DNA of 64,000 bases from the NCBI RefSeq assembly GCF_030272615.1, contig NC_081412.1, positions 481,256,372-481,320,371 on the forward strand. Direction: 5' to 3'. The notes beneath the pieces were generated by a model, which was not told the DNA's origin, did not search any database, and was given only the letters and a program-made list of their open reading frames with translations. The position numbers and the translations under genes are program-made. Below, in pieces: positions 43,403 to 55,226 of the stretch (its first letter is position 1; each line of letters begins with the position of its first letter). This DNA comes from Cryptomeria japonica. Its lineage: Eukaryota; Streptophyta; Pinopsida; Cupressales; Cupressaceae.

Positions 43403-45931
43403 TGTTGAACACAAGATGCCACTAAGAGGGGGGGTGAATCAGTGGTTTCCAAACTTTTCCCTTTTCTATCCTATGTGTGTATACCGGTTAACAGATCTAG
43501 TATAAAGAAAACATACCGGTTAGATGGGAGGATGACACAAATGCAACCACACATAAAAGGGACATCACATAACACCAGATGTATGAGGAAAAACCAAGAT
43601 GGGAGAAACCTCGGTGATAAATGTTGCTGGAGTCTACTGCTCCAATCCAACGTCACAATGAAATACTTTGGTTACAACTTTTAGGGCATCAAGCCAAGGA
43701 GCACCGACCCTTGATTTTAGGGCATCGACCCAAGGAGCACCAACCCCTACATTGAGCTCCAACTCAATGATTACAACATCATATGTTAAAACAAAAGTAA
43801 TATCCTTGTTACAAATGAACTTTGTAACTCTCACACATGTCACTCCACCGGTTCACGTCTATCCAATTCTCTGTCAGTTCCTTGCTCACCTTCTCACTGC
43901 TGCAACCTCTGCTTCTTCGTTGTCGGTTCTCTTCTCTTTGTCAATTCTCCTCTATCACACTGCTACTAGCCACCACTGATCTTCTTCACTCTGTTAGTTT
44001 TCTACTATCTGATCACTGCCAGTTCTTAGCTTACTGGTTCTTCACTGATTCTCATTGTTCTCTTCTCTTTTCTGAAATCTTCTCTGGCTCTTCTCTATCA
44101 GTTCAATAACCACTAGTGCACTCCTCTATTAAACTTAATGACACACTACTAGTTACCTCGCTCTTGTTGGTTGAACTCTTCTAACCAGTTCTCTCTCACA
44201 CACTCAGTCTCCTCTGTGATTTTCAATGAGTACTTGACTGATTAAACCTCTAGTTTTTACTCCCTTCATCGACTGTTCTCTCTCATTCAACAAAAACATT
44301 TCCATCTTTGGTTCGTATTCTTATAACCAGACTTTCCAACCTAAACATGAGTTTGAACTTTGGCATGCTAGGGTTTCCGCTATGCACTGAATCTGCATCA
44401 AATCTCTTCTTTGATCATCATGACATATCATATTCAATCAAATCTCATGTCCTTTATTGATGATCTACAACTCATCAATTAGCATCCCCATTCTATTTAC
44501 CTTGTGATTCACATCTTCTATATTTAGCCTTCTGTAGCATGATTTTTGGCTTTGTGTTTTGTCAATCACGTGCATGATGTGGTTTCCTTCACCCACTTTG
44601 ATCTGCTAGATTAGTCTATCCTGGATCCTTGTTGTTTCCTTGATCTCGAGCTGCAAACCTCTACCTTCATTCCTCGAGCTTTGCAGTCGCCATTAAATGT
44701 TGGACTAGTCACCAACAACCTCATCAACACACCACATCGACTTGTACAGGCATACCACTTCAACTTCACGTGGCACATTTTTTGGCATCCACCTTGGCTT
44801 ACTATGTCGGTTTGACTTGGTCACCGACCAATAGCAAACAACTGGTGTATGCTTCATACTACCGGTTCATCTTTGTCTACCAACACATTAACCCTACCGG
44901 TATATCTTTCCTTATCGATTAGACCTAACTGGTCTACCTTCTAGCTTGCACTTTGCTGATTTTCTGGTGGAACACCCTTATCAATCATCACACTTGCCAA
45001 ACCACCTCATGCACATCTTCTTCAAATGAGAGCCTTTCACTTTTGCACCTATGCTTGCTTTACTGGTGGACATACTTATTGGTAACCACCTTGATGACAC
45101 CATGTCATGAACCATCAACAATCTCCATCTGTCTGCATCTGTGGCAACACTTTACTCCTTCTTCAATCTAGTTACACTCTTTGACTGCAACTGCTTCAAC
45201 TTAGACTTCTTCATTAGCCCAGACACCATCTCAACTGGTTTGTAAAATTAACAAACCCATCACTTCTTTAATCTTCCTCCTCTATCTTGGTGGCACAACA
45301 TTGCAACCTAGTTGTTCTGGTGCACATCTCTGATTTCATGTACCTAAGGCAACTTAGTGTTTCACTGATTGATTCAGTGTGAGCCTTCAATCACTTGTCT
45401 TTAACTCTTTTGTCTTATCACATAGGACTATGATGCATTCCATGCATAATAGGAGATAAGCACCACTTGTCAGTGGGAGCGAATCCTTGAAATATGCATT
45501 TTGTAATGCACCAATATGGCTTCCCTGTTTGAGCAGCCACACATGATTCGGTCGGGAACACTCTCTTCGAGTCTTCTCATCATTTGGTGACTATATATTT
45601 ATCCGGTGGGAGTCTTATTGTTTCACATCCAATCATCCAACATCCAATAACATACAGGTTGGCACTTCTGCATAAGCTCACCCTACTTACTCACTTGCTA
45701 GCTGACAACAATGCACTGTCAACATACCACTTACCGGTTGTTATACCATATCGGTCTCCTTTCCATGTATTCCACACAAGTCAACACTAACTTGTGTACC
45801 AGTGACTCCAATGGCCATTATGTTGGATGACACTCTCTTACCGATGACTTGCCATGCTAGTTGACATCAATGACACCATTGTTGGTAGCCATCCTATACC
45901 GGTTGACATCAATGACAACAAAATGCCAACA
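43403..45931 (-). repeat. 5' LTR of gag-only element
   Basis: 2529 bp, aligned with 37266-39847 over its whole length. The stem-loop with seven G lies at 43419-43445, just inside the border. Confidence 0.9.
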
Positions 45932-47330
45932 AGGGAAACTCCACATGTGGTTTCTGGTGTGCTCTCCCTCTCCTCCTCGACACCCGTTGATGAACCCTAG
46001 CCTCTGTCACCTCTCCCTCCCTGGCCATGTTTGCCTCACCACCCACAATCTCATCCACTACATGCCTCCTCTTATCCTTCTCTAATACAGGTGGAATTGA
46101 TAGTCAAAATGGCCTATGTGCATCTCACCAACATATGTCTGCCCCAGTGCAACTTGGATCATCCCCCACCTATAGTCTCTCATTCTATGGAATAATAGTT
46201 GCCCTAGTCCAACTCAATCGCATGATGCATGGACCGACAGACTCCCCCCATGTGCCATGCTCTCTCATGATATGTGGGTGTGTCCTCTCATGCCCAATGA
46301 TATCTTGGACTAAACCAAACTTCCTAACAACTCAGTGTGGCAAATATTGATCAATCAGATGTATAGTTCACCTGAAGAGCCAACACTCGCTATGTACCCA
46401 TGCCAATTGGTAGTCGTGTCTCCAACGCTCACATCCCTATATGGCCGCCATGTGAATATGAAGATCTCATCAATAATGCACCTCCAGAACCATGTGGCAC
46501 CTACCCAAGTGTAATGGAGCAGTCCCTTGTACGTTTCCACATAAGGATAGTTTGGCCTGCGATCTTGCACCCCCAGTGGTTGTGTCACAACGATGTGCTC
46601 TCATTCCCAAATATGAAGCAATGTAACATTGGTCCTAAGGTTCTTATAAACTCAGTATATGCACATATGCATGTCGTGATATAATTGTCTGAGCATTGTT
46701 GCTCCCCATGCATACTCAACCCCATCCTCAAGCATATAGTAAAGACACCTGCTCCAATCGATAGAGAATCCATGACCGCTCAAATCTAGCATCAATTGTT
46801 CATTGATCAACCCACAAATGAATAATACCAAATGGAGAATCATAGGTCGATGCATCACCTCCATTAACCTCATCCTAGTTCGATCCATGGGTAGATCATC
46901 ACACTTGCATATCTGCCTCAAGTAGTGCTCCTCGTGATCCAACTGATACTTAGGTATCACACCTCTAATAGGGACCTTTAGGATCCGCCAGACATCTAGA
47001 AGGGTGATGTTGGCCTCACCTATAGGTAGGTGGAAGGAACAGGTCTTGTTGTTCCACTTCTCGACCAAGGTTGTCGCCATCGTTGTATGCGCTTGAATCC
47101 TAGGCCATCGTATGATGAATCCAAGACCTAGCAAGTTCAATACAACTCACTCATCTCCACTCAACTACCTATACAGTTCCATGATAGGCAGCCAATTCTC
47201 CCAAGAGGACATAATATTCAGATTCTCTTGCATTCGAGAGAATCAGTTCTTTAGCCCACTTGTCTACCCTATTTTACCCTACCCTAGTCTATTCTAGTCC
47301 CTTTCCATACCCGAGGCATCTCATTGCCCC
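45932..47330 (-). pseudogene. Plant mobile domain (MAIN-like) protein, N-terminal part
   Basis: Sense-strand translation of 47140-46652 contains TLVEKWNNKTCSFHLPIGEA, NITLLDVWRILKVPIRG and VEYAWGATMLRQLYHDMH. These match the plant mobile domain (PF10536), found in MAIN/MAIL proteins and in several plant transposons. Further pieces follow in shifted frames down to about 46360 (FIFTWRPYRDVSVGD). The upstream part to 47330 is weaker. The C-terminus is displaced to 36540-37265 by the gag-only element. Whether it was a host gene or a passenger of a transposon cannot be told here. Confidence 0.75.
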
Positions 47331-48978
47331 CCTATTTTTCCTCACATACATCCTCTTCTTTACCCTTTATCCTATTTTTCTTCTGGGCAGAGATGGCATT
47401 CTCCCTTAGGCACAGACACTGAAACTGTGCCATGTGCGTCAAACTACAAAACGAAGACGTTCCGCAGTCTACCCGTCTTTTCCCCCTTGTAGACTGTTCA
47501 ACATGCGTGCAGACAATGTTTCATCTACACAGATGGGGAATGCCTACATAGGCATTGATCCCTCGCACAAATGTCAAAATGGCAATTGGTGTCTGCGCCC
47601 TGATGAGTTCACCCCCCTAATAAATGCTAAACCTACTAAATGATAGTGATGAGGGCAAAAACCAAAGAGACATAATAACACAACAATTACAATAAAAGAC
47701 ACAAAGATTATATTATTATTATCTGCAAATATGCGATTACAAACTATCTGCAATACATGCATACATGCAAATAAGAGGAATAAACCTCACAGGATGCAAT
47801 ACAACAACTTACAAATTTTTTTGGAAAACCCTTACAGTCCAAAAACACAACTCCCAAACTCACTCTTCAAAAATTCACATCCCAAAAACTCTAACCACAA
47901 GTTTCCTCAGTGAGTCCTAAATAGTCTTTTCCAACTTGGAGCAAAAATTATAATTTAGAAAATTACCATTTGGCAAACAAACGCCAAATCATTAAATTGG
48001 AAATATGAAAATACAACCAAATAAGAAAATTGAAACTTTCCAAAAAAATTGTCCAACTTCCAGCAACCATAACTTTTGATCCGGGAATTGGATTGATGAA
48101 CCGTTTGAAGCGTTAGAAAATTATCTGAGTGTAGAATATGCTAAGAATCTCTCCACCAATTCTTGCTATTTTCGGGCCCATTCAACATCGTTTAATGCCA
48201 CAAATCTGGCTTGGAAATTTTTTTTTCGGTTTTTCGGGAAACTGAAACTTGAATAACTTTCAAGCCAAAAATGATTTTAATCTGATTCTTTCGCCAAAGT
48301 TCTTATTTTTTATTCCTTAATATTCCTGCAAAATTCGGGCTCAATCTACTTTTAAATAAAAACTTGCTATTTTGGGTAGTTGACAAGAAAAAATAGCTTG
48401 ACAATTCTAAGAGTTGGAATCTCTTATTCACGCAAATGGGTATCTAGAACTGCCAAAACATTAAAATAAAACTAAACAAAAAAGAAACATTTTTGGGTGA
48501 TGTAGGATTGCCCATACACCACCAGATGCTCTTGCATCACAAAGTTAGTTTGGGGTACATACCGGTGGATCGTACTCGGTCGGTCGCTGGTACCGTTGGA
48601 CTCTCTCGGCGCGGGGCTCATGTTATGGAACGTGGGCCATCTCTCTTGAGTGCTCTGGTCTCTCTCAATCTTCAAGGTATATGTGTGATAATGACCCCTC
48701 CTAGGGCCCATGTGGCTTATATAGGGCCCCTTTGCCCTTTTCTTCCATCTTTCTCTATTTTCCCTTTCGTCTCTTCCAAAAAAAAATTAAAAATCCCTAT
48801 TATTTCCTCTTCTTTCTTTCTTTTCTCCTTTCGGTTATTTTCTTCTTTTCGAGAATTATCTCAAATTTTTTAAAAATTTCCAACTGGTTAAATTCTCAAG
48901 GGGGCATTTACCACCTACATCTTCACGTTGGGGCATCGTTCCTCTGTCTTTTACCCACCACCAATTTTGTCGTTGTGT
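47331..48978. other. Non-coding region with possible LTR remains
   Basis: No coding match. A plus-strand TATA-like CTTATATAGGGCCCC sits at about 48717-48731, after GC-rich sequence (48560-48640), and 48060-48400 reads like degraded LTR. I could not define ends or a second copy. Confidence 0.4.
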
Positions 48979-48993
48979 AAAACAAGGGCAAAA
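48979..48993 (+). other. Polypurine-like tract before LTR
   Basis: AAAACAAGGGCAAAA immediately precedes TGTAGAC, as at 35226-35240. Confidence 0.5.
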
Positions 48994-50412
48994 TGTAGAC
49001 GTTTAAAATTAATTCAATTAAATATTTAATTAATTTATCCTTTTTACATAATTAATTAATTTAATTATGTTATCCTTATTCTTCTCAGAATTAATTAAAT
49101 TTAATTTAATTAATCCTGTCACTATAATCCAATAATCGATTTATCAAATAAATTAATTATTTTCCCTATTCTTCTAAAGCCAATGAAATCATTAATTCTT
49201 CTAAGTCCCACTTAGTTAATTAATTCTAATTAATTAGCCTAACCAAAGTGATTGCTCCAAATCAATTTCTCTAATCTCCACTTAACCTAATTAATTCTTC
49301 TAAAAGCTTGATTATCATTATTCCTCAATTTTAAATTCCTCCACTCATTCTCTCTTCTTATGTCACATCCTCCTAACTTATCCACTTGCTCTCTAATCTC
49401 TCATTAATCCACCTAATTTCCTTCTTAATCATTTGCTCAATCCTAATCCTCATGATTAGCAATAATTCAACCATTTGCCATAAATGTTTTGTCCCCTCTC
49501 ACCTTGAAAAACCTTAAATGCACCAACTTTGGTCATATCAAGGATTTCAAATTCTTGCACTTCCCCATGCTTTCTCACTTCCCAACGAATTTTTTAATTC
49601 ACTTTCTCTCCTCTTTTTCCTATCCAATCCATTATTTGGAAATTTTTAATTCTCTTGTCCTCTCCCAAAGAATTTTAAATTCCTTTTTATTCTCCTAATC
49701 TACTTGTGGATCTCGACCCCATGTACCTTGAGGTGTGTGGAGACAAGAAATACCTTTATGACAAATCTCTTGAATCCCACACCTTGTCCTCTCAATCCCC
49801 TCCATCACTTTCCTTCAATCTTGACCCTTCATTTCAAATTAATCTTGGCCTTCCATTTATCTCTTCTCAAATCTATAAATTAGGGTCTCCTCCCCTTCAT
49901 TTCATATCCATCATTTGTGCAATTTCATGTTGCTATTATAAGCTTAGAATCATATCCATAACATCATCATTATAGCCAAATTAGCTTCCCATACTTAACA
50001 ATTTCAATCATCCATCCACTCATCCATCTAGCTATTGTTGTTGTGTTGTGGAGAGCATTCCATATACCCACTTAGGACCAATCCAATAAAGTTGAGGACG
50101 GGTGGATCCTTGACTTTACCGAAGGTCCAATCGGAGGAACAAATGGCTACATTGTGAAGGTATAAAGTTTTTATGGTGTTTAAATTTTATGCTTATTTTG
50201 ATTGAATCTAACCTTTATTCCATAGCACTATTTCCCCTTGGTTCACACACACATACATGTGTGTGTGTTTGTATATATGTACATCCACACATACACACAC
50301 ATGTATATGTATACACATATATATGTATATATACATATACATACATACATATACATATGGATACATGCATAGACATGTACATATATACATATACACATAA
50401 ATATACATGTAC

Positions 50413-50462
<50 letters not shown>

Positions 50463-50545
50463 GTGTGTGTGTGTGTACATCTACACACACACACACATAT
50501 GTATATGTAAATATACACACACACATGTGTGTATATATAGTGTCA
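48994..50545 (+). repeat. LTR of the TGTAGAC family
   Basis: Starts TGTAGACGTTTAAAATTAATT, then AATTAATT-rich U3 to about 49320, a C/T-rich part, a TATA box CTATAAAT (49873-49880), and a microsatellite at 50242-50540 near its right end. The right border is approximate. Same architecture as 35241-36468 and 53286-54330. Confidence 0.6.
50242..50540. repeat. CA/TG/TA microsatellite
   Basis: About 300 bp of (CA)n, (TG)n, (ATACAT)n; open frames in it are artefacts. Confidence 0.95.
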
Positions 50546-51640
50546 AAAATCTCACCACATGGTGATAAATGCGACAAATGGTGCCTTTCCCCATGCCATT
50601 AGAGGTCGGACCCTGCCACTTTGTCCTTTTGTCCACTTAGGCTATCATTGTCAGCTCCAGCCGAAGTATTACCGACTCCGCCAACCTATCACCTTCCGGG
50701 ACTAACGCGTGATGTGGATACATCTGTGCGATGCACTATCATCCTGCAAATCTGATAGTTCGCAGGCGGCCATCTGAGCATTACGCTTGCACCCAGAAGG
50801 AATCATAATGTCTCTGCATGCACCCACTGACATCCAAATTCCTTCCCAGACCTTTATCTTTCATGTTAGAGGCAATTGAAGGGATTATTTTGGGCTTTTT
50901 TGGCATTCCTTTTTGTAGGTGGAGCTCTTGGAGATTATTTTGGAGAACACAACCATTGTTGCAGCACTTCAAGCATTTCAAACACTTCACACCAGCACTC
51001 CAACGATCATTCATGAAAGGGGAGTCTACTCAAACCTCTCTTTTTGCACTTTCCAATCTCTCATTGCATCATCTATTATCTTTATCATTTTTCTTTTGTT
51101 GTGGCTTCTTGGGTTGTCTGTGGAGGTGGAAACACCAAAACGGGGTCTGACTTAGGCAAACTCCAAAACACAACCCCAAAATTTTCCTCTCTTGTATGTG
51201 TGTAGGAATATCATCATGAGGAGGAAATTGAGTTTCAGGAGGCTTCATAGTGTGGACCTGTTGTGATATTTTCTTACTCCTTTAGTATTTTCTTATCCTA
51301 TTTCATGATTCGTGCTTTTCTGTCATTTTGCAAATTTTGTTAGTACATCCTAGACTCTTTGTCTGTCTTCTGTGCTCCGTCAATATAGGATAACGGTTCA
51401 TCGCATTGGTGTCCCAACTCTGTGCGCTCATATCAAGGACAAAAGCTCTACAGAGACATCCAAAAACGCTTTTCTAGTGTCTGACACTTCTTACATGATT
51501 ATGTTATCCCCCAACTCATCTTAGTGCCAGTTCAAGGAGGTAACTAAGGGTTAGTTTGTCCTTGAGGATTCATCATCCTTGAGATGACAAATTTCCTCCC
51601 TTACTATATATATATATATATTATAACTAGGAATTCGGGG
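50546..51640 (+). repeat. LTR-like fragment, related to 20456-22126
   Basis: No coding match. GTGGAGGTGGAAACACCAAA...CGGGGTCTGACT near 51119-51155 matches GGAGGTGGAAATCACCGAAG...CGGGGGTTTGACT near 21424-21455. Both are followed by AGGCAAA, so part of this stretch is probably the downstream part of a related LTR. A (TA)n run lies at 51604-51622. Confidence 0.45.
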
Positions 51641-51943
51641 ATAAACATCAAAGCATAAAGATTAGCCAGCCACAAAAGCTAAAATTATATGAAAAGAACT
51701 CCTAATTCAATCAATAAAGATATGAAGACAATGCACTTAAAATGAAATTTAAACCATCACAAAGTGTCTCCTCCATGATTCTCCTTTATCCTTCTTTCTC
51801 CTTCAAATGGATGTTTGTGGATCTCACCTGCAAAGCAAATGGAAGTAAAAAGCAAGATTGTAAAGTGAAATTCACAGCATAAGGTTACTCAAAGCGTAGT
51901 TAAAATTGAATGAGAAAAGAGTCCAATTTATAGGCAAATTGAG

Positions 51944-52612
51944 GATTCATTGGATGGCTAAGATTGATTTGAGATTGAAAGTAATCAATGGACAAGATTA
52001 AATGAGACGACTTGTTAAGTGAGGATAAAAAGAAAATTGCATTTCCAATGTTGAGGAAGAAATAAAAATGAAAAGAGATAAGTGAAAATAATTATTGGAA
52101 ACATCTATTTAGAATCCTCACAAGTAATATATTCTTCCTACCAGTCCAACTTACACATGGCTCAAAATTATCCAGTTACATAATTTGGAACTCGCACATC
52201 CTTTCCACAAACCTCAACAAGCTAGCATGTCAAACCAATTCAACCAAGTCCAAAATCAGATCTCATTCAATCAAAACCAAATTTCAAACATGTCAAACCA
52301 ATTTAACCAAGTCCCAAATCAAATCCCATTCAACCAAAACCCAATTCAAAATCAAAACGTAACACTAAAACAAAACCAACTCCCTTTCAAACAAATCCAA
52401 CTATTTCAAAACCTCGAAAGGATTCAAATGCGTCTCCAAAGAAAGATGGCTCTTTTACATATCTCCTAATGAAAATCCTAAGTGATTCTTCCAAGAAAAA
52501 TTTGAGGATTGATTGGATGGCTAAGATTGATTTGAGACTGAAAGTAATCAATGGGCAAAATTAAATAAGATGACTTGTTAAGTGAAAATAATTATTGGAA
52601 ACATCTATTTTC
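51944..52612. repeat. Direct duplication flanking an inserted block
   Basis: GATGGCTAAGATTGATTTGA and ATAATTATTGGAAACATCTATTT occur in both 51944-52110 and 52503-52612; the second copy lacks about 50 bases. The block between (52111-52502) is unlike the rest. Confidence 0.8.
52185..52469 (+). CDS. Short Asn/Gln-rich repeat ORF
   Basis: An open frame of 94 codons, about half Asn and Gln, built on repeats such as MSNQFNQVQNQISFNQNQ and MSNQFNQVPNQIPFNQNP (unit near 63 bp). I recognise no family. It may be only a translated minisatellite, or the tail of a gene captured by the LTR. Confidence 0.25.
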   Translation: MELAHPFHKPQQASMSNQFNQVQNQISFNQNQISNMSNQFNQVPNQIPFNQNPIQNQNVTLKQNQLPFKQIQLFQNLERIQMRLQRKMALLHIS

Positions 52613-53187
52613 ACTAAAATATACCAAAATGTAATAGAGGAAAAGACTAGTGAGGAATTAGCAAGTTGAAGAGAAAAGGGAGATAGAAATTAGAAAGTGG
52701 AAGAGATAGTTGGAAAAAAAAATAATTAGAAAGTGGAAGAATTAAGTGGGGTCATAAATAAATAAATAAAATTTATTTATTTCACCCACACATAGTAATT
52801 AAATAAGTTATGAATTTATTTAATTGAAATAAATGGAGAAAGGTGATCAAATAATTAAAAATAATTATTTAATCATAAAAGAATAATTAGCTTAGAATAA
52901 AGTGTTAGAGAATTATTCAATTGAAAATGAATAGTTAGGATTAGTCGATTAAGATCAAAATTAATTGATTAGAAAGATATAATGATGAATATTAATTAAA
53001 TAATTAATATTATTTAATTAATGATTTAGAAAAACAATAATTAAATAATTAACAATTATTTAATTATAGGAAATTAGCAGAAGAATATTAGTACTAATTA
53101 AATAATTAAAATTATTTAATCAGTTTAGACAAAAAAAAGTTAGTGAAAAGTGTTGTTGAAGACTTAAGACAATTTTCAATGTCTATA

Positions 53188-53285
53188 CATACATACATAC
53201 ATACATACATAAATACATATACATACATGTATGTACGTATGTATGCATGTATGTATTTATGTATACATACATATATACATATATA
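53188..53285. repeat. Microsatellite between two head-to-head LTRs
   Basis: (ATAC)n on the left and (GTAT)n on the right, itself roughly palindromic, bordered by TATAGAC on the minus strand and TGTAGAC on the plus strand. Confidence 0.9.
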
Positions 53286-54330
53286 TGTAGACACCTAAAA
53301 TTGTCCTGTCTAATTAAATAAATATTTTTATTTATTTAATTATTTTATCCTAATTCTTCTATTAATGAAATGAATATTTATTTATTTAATTAAGTAATTA
53401 ATCCTCTTCTAAGCATTTTCTCATTTAAATAAATACTTTTATTTATTTAATTGATCCCACTTCCTCTATTAATTAAATAAATCTTTATTTATTTAATTAA
53501 TTCATTAGCCTTTTCTACCCATGACACATGTCATTCATCTCTTAATTCCTACACTACCTACCTCTCTTATTATTTTCTTATTTCCTCTACCTACCCTTTA
53601 ATCCTATCCGACCATCTATCTTTTACACCTCTTAATTTTATCCCTCCATTTCTTACAGTGTCTTCTATATAAGAGGATGCTTCTTTCATTATCAATCCTC
53701 CTAAGCATACTACACATTCAAACTTTCATATGCAATCAAGCCTTATGCGATCAAGCTATCAACCACATTTCCATTCTTTGTTGAGCTCTTGTGCACACAT
53801 AAAATCTGAGAGAAAATATATCAAGCAAGATCAATGGAGATAGGAAGAATGGAGATTCAAACCCTAATGGACATGTGATGGTATAATCTTTGTGATTTTG
53901 TTGATTTGCATTGTCTTAGGTAATCTTCATATATTATGGTGGATCTTTGTTGTTTTTAGGCTAGGGTTTTGTGGTTGAATTCATTTAGTCTTTCAATATT
54001 GTTGTTTCCATTATCCATTTTCACCATAAACAATACACACACACACACACATATGTATATGTGTGTGTATATGTATATGTATATCATATACATATACATA
54101 TATGTACACACACATATATACATGTGTGTGTATATATATATATATGTATATATATATATGTATCATACATATACATACACACATATATATACATGTATAT
54201 ATGTATATGTACATGTATATACATGTATATATGTATATGTACATGTATATACATGTACATATATATATGTGTGTGTGTGTGCATATATACACACACACAC
54301 ATATATATGTATATATATACATATACACTT
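53286..54330 (+). repeat. LTR of the TGTAGAC family, plus orientation
   Basis: Starts TGTAGACACCTAAAATTGTCC, then ATTTATTTAATT-rich U3 to about 53510, a TATA box CTATATAAGAG at 53665-53675, and a microsatellite at 54033-54328 at its right end. The right border is approximate. Confidence 0.6.
54033..54328. repeat. CA/TG/TA microsatellite
   Basis: About 300 bp of (CA)n, (ATGT)n, (TA)n. The apparent ORFs on both strands follow from the repeat. Confidence 0.95.
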
Positions 54331-54614
54331 GGATTCTTTTGAAATAGTCATCGAATGATTTGCCATGTGAAATTAAGAGACTAGGGAAAGAAACAACAAG
54401 TGTATGTATTATTGCAATTAATGCATATACTATGACTGTGATAAAGATTAAATGGTTGTAAGTATCTTTCCAACCATAAAAGAAACATATGATAGTCGAT
54501 GAGAAAAATAGGAAAAGACAAGTCAAATTTAATAAATATAAACTGTCACCCATGATGGCCAAAACTCAACATAGAGGGAAAATGAAGTTGAGTGTTTGAG
54601 TAAACCACAACATA

Positions 54615-55226
54615 GAAAATGAGGATCTTTAAAAATAAATAATAAATAAACAAATAGTAAAAAAAAAGATTACAATGGTTAAGTGAGGGAGGTATTCAAA
54701 TGGTGAGAGTTACAATCATATGGATCACTTTTTGGGCTCAGGGATTGGATGACACCACCATCTAATTAGAAAGAGAAGGTGTCACGACAGAAGCAAGAAG
54801 GTCTCGGTTTAAACCCAAGGAGAATTCTTGGGTGTGGAGTTGAAGCATCGATTTGAAAAAAAGAGATCTTAAATCTGCAAAAGGAAAGATGCGAAAGGAG
54901 AAGGTAGTGAAAACATCCAGGTTCATGTTCAAATCGATGCTTCAAATCCATACCCAAGACTTCTCCTTGGGTTTAAACCGAGACCTCCTTGCTTCTGCCA
55001 TCACATCTTCTCGCACTAATTACAGTCCCATATTTATTTAATTATTTATTTATTTTACCAGAAAGGGAAAGATGTAAAATATGATATGATATTGGCATCA
55101 TCGAGTCCCTAACCCCAATATGGTTGTAAGTCTCACCATTTCAATACCTCCCTCCATTAGCCACCGTAGTCTCTTTTTCTTTACTATTTGTTTATTTATT
55201 ATTTATTTTTAAAGATCTCCATTTTC
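54615..55226. repeat. Foldback (MITE-like) element
   Basis: Left arm 54615-54854 and right arm 54931-55226 are inverted copies, the inner 80 bases about 90% identical (AAGCATCGATTT / AAATCGATGCTT, GGTCTCGGTTTAAACCCAAG and its complement). The outer ends are GAAAATGAGGATCTTTAAA and TTTAAAGATCTCCATTTTC. The spacer is 76 bp. No ORF. I could not establish a target duplication. Confidence 0.85.

Larger units (their letters stand above)
37266..45931 (-). mobile_element. Gag-only copia-type LTR element, 8.7 kb
   Basis: Two long LTRs (37266-39847 and 43403-45931, about nine-tenths identical by eye) enclose 3.5 kb. TGTTG...CCAACA ends on the plus strand; target duplication AGGGT (37261-37265) versus AGGGA (45932-45936). 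The primer binding site and polypurine tract are in place. The interior encodes only Gag; I see no protease, integrase, RT or RNase H. It would need enzymes from a related autonomous copia element. It split a plant mobile domain gene of the same strand. Confidence 0.88.
51641..53187 (-). repeat. LTR of the TGTAGAC family, minus orientation
   Basis: Sense strand starts TATAGACATTGAAAATTGTC at 53187, followed by TAATTATTTAATT-rich sequence to about 52750 and a TATA box GCCTATAAATTGG at 51935-51926. It contains a duplicated segment (51944-52110 and 52503-52612) around an Asn/Gln repeat ORF. The right boundary is clear; the left is approximate. Confidence 0.55.

Noticed and set aside
48493-48873. 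Plus-strand ORF of 126 codons
   Set aside because: No recognisable domain; overlaps a TATA-like element and a C/T-rich stretch, probably LTR remains.
54615-55226. MicroRNA precursor
   Set aside because: Arms are far too long and too similar along their whole length; a foldback transposon explains it better.
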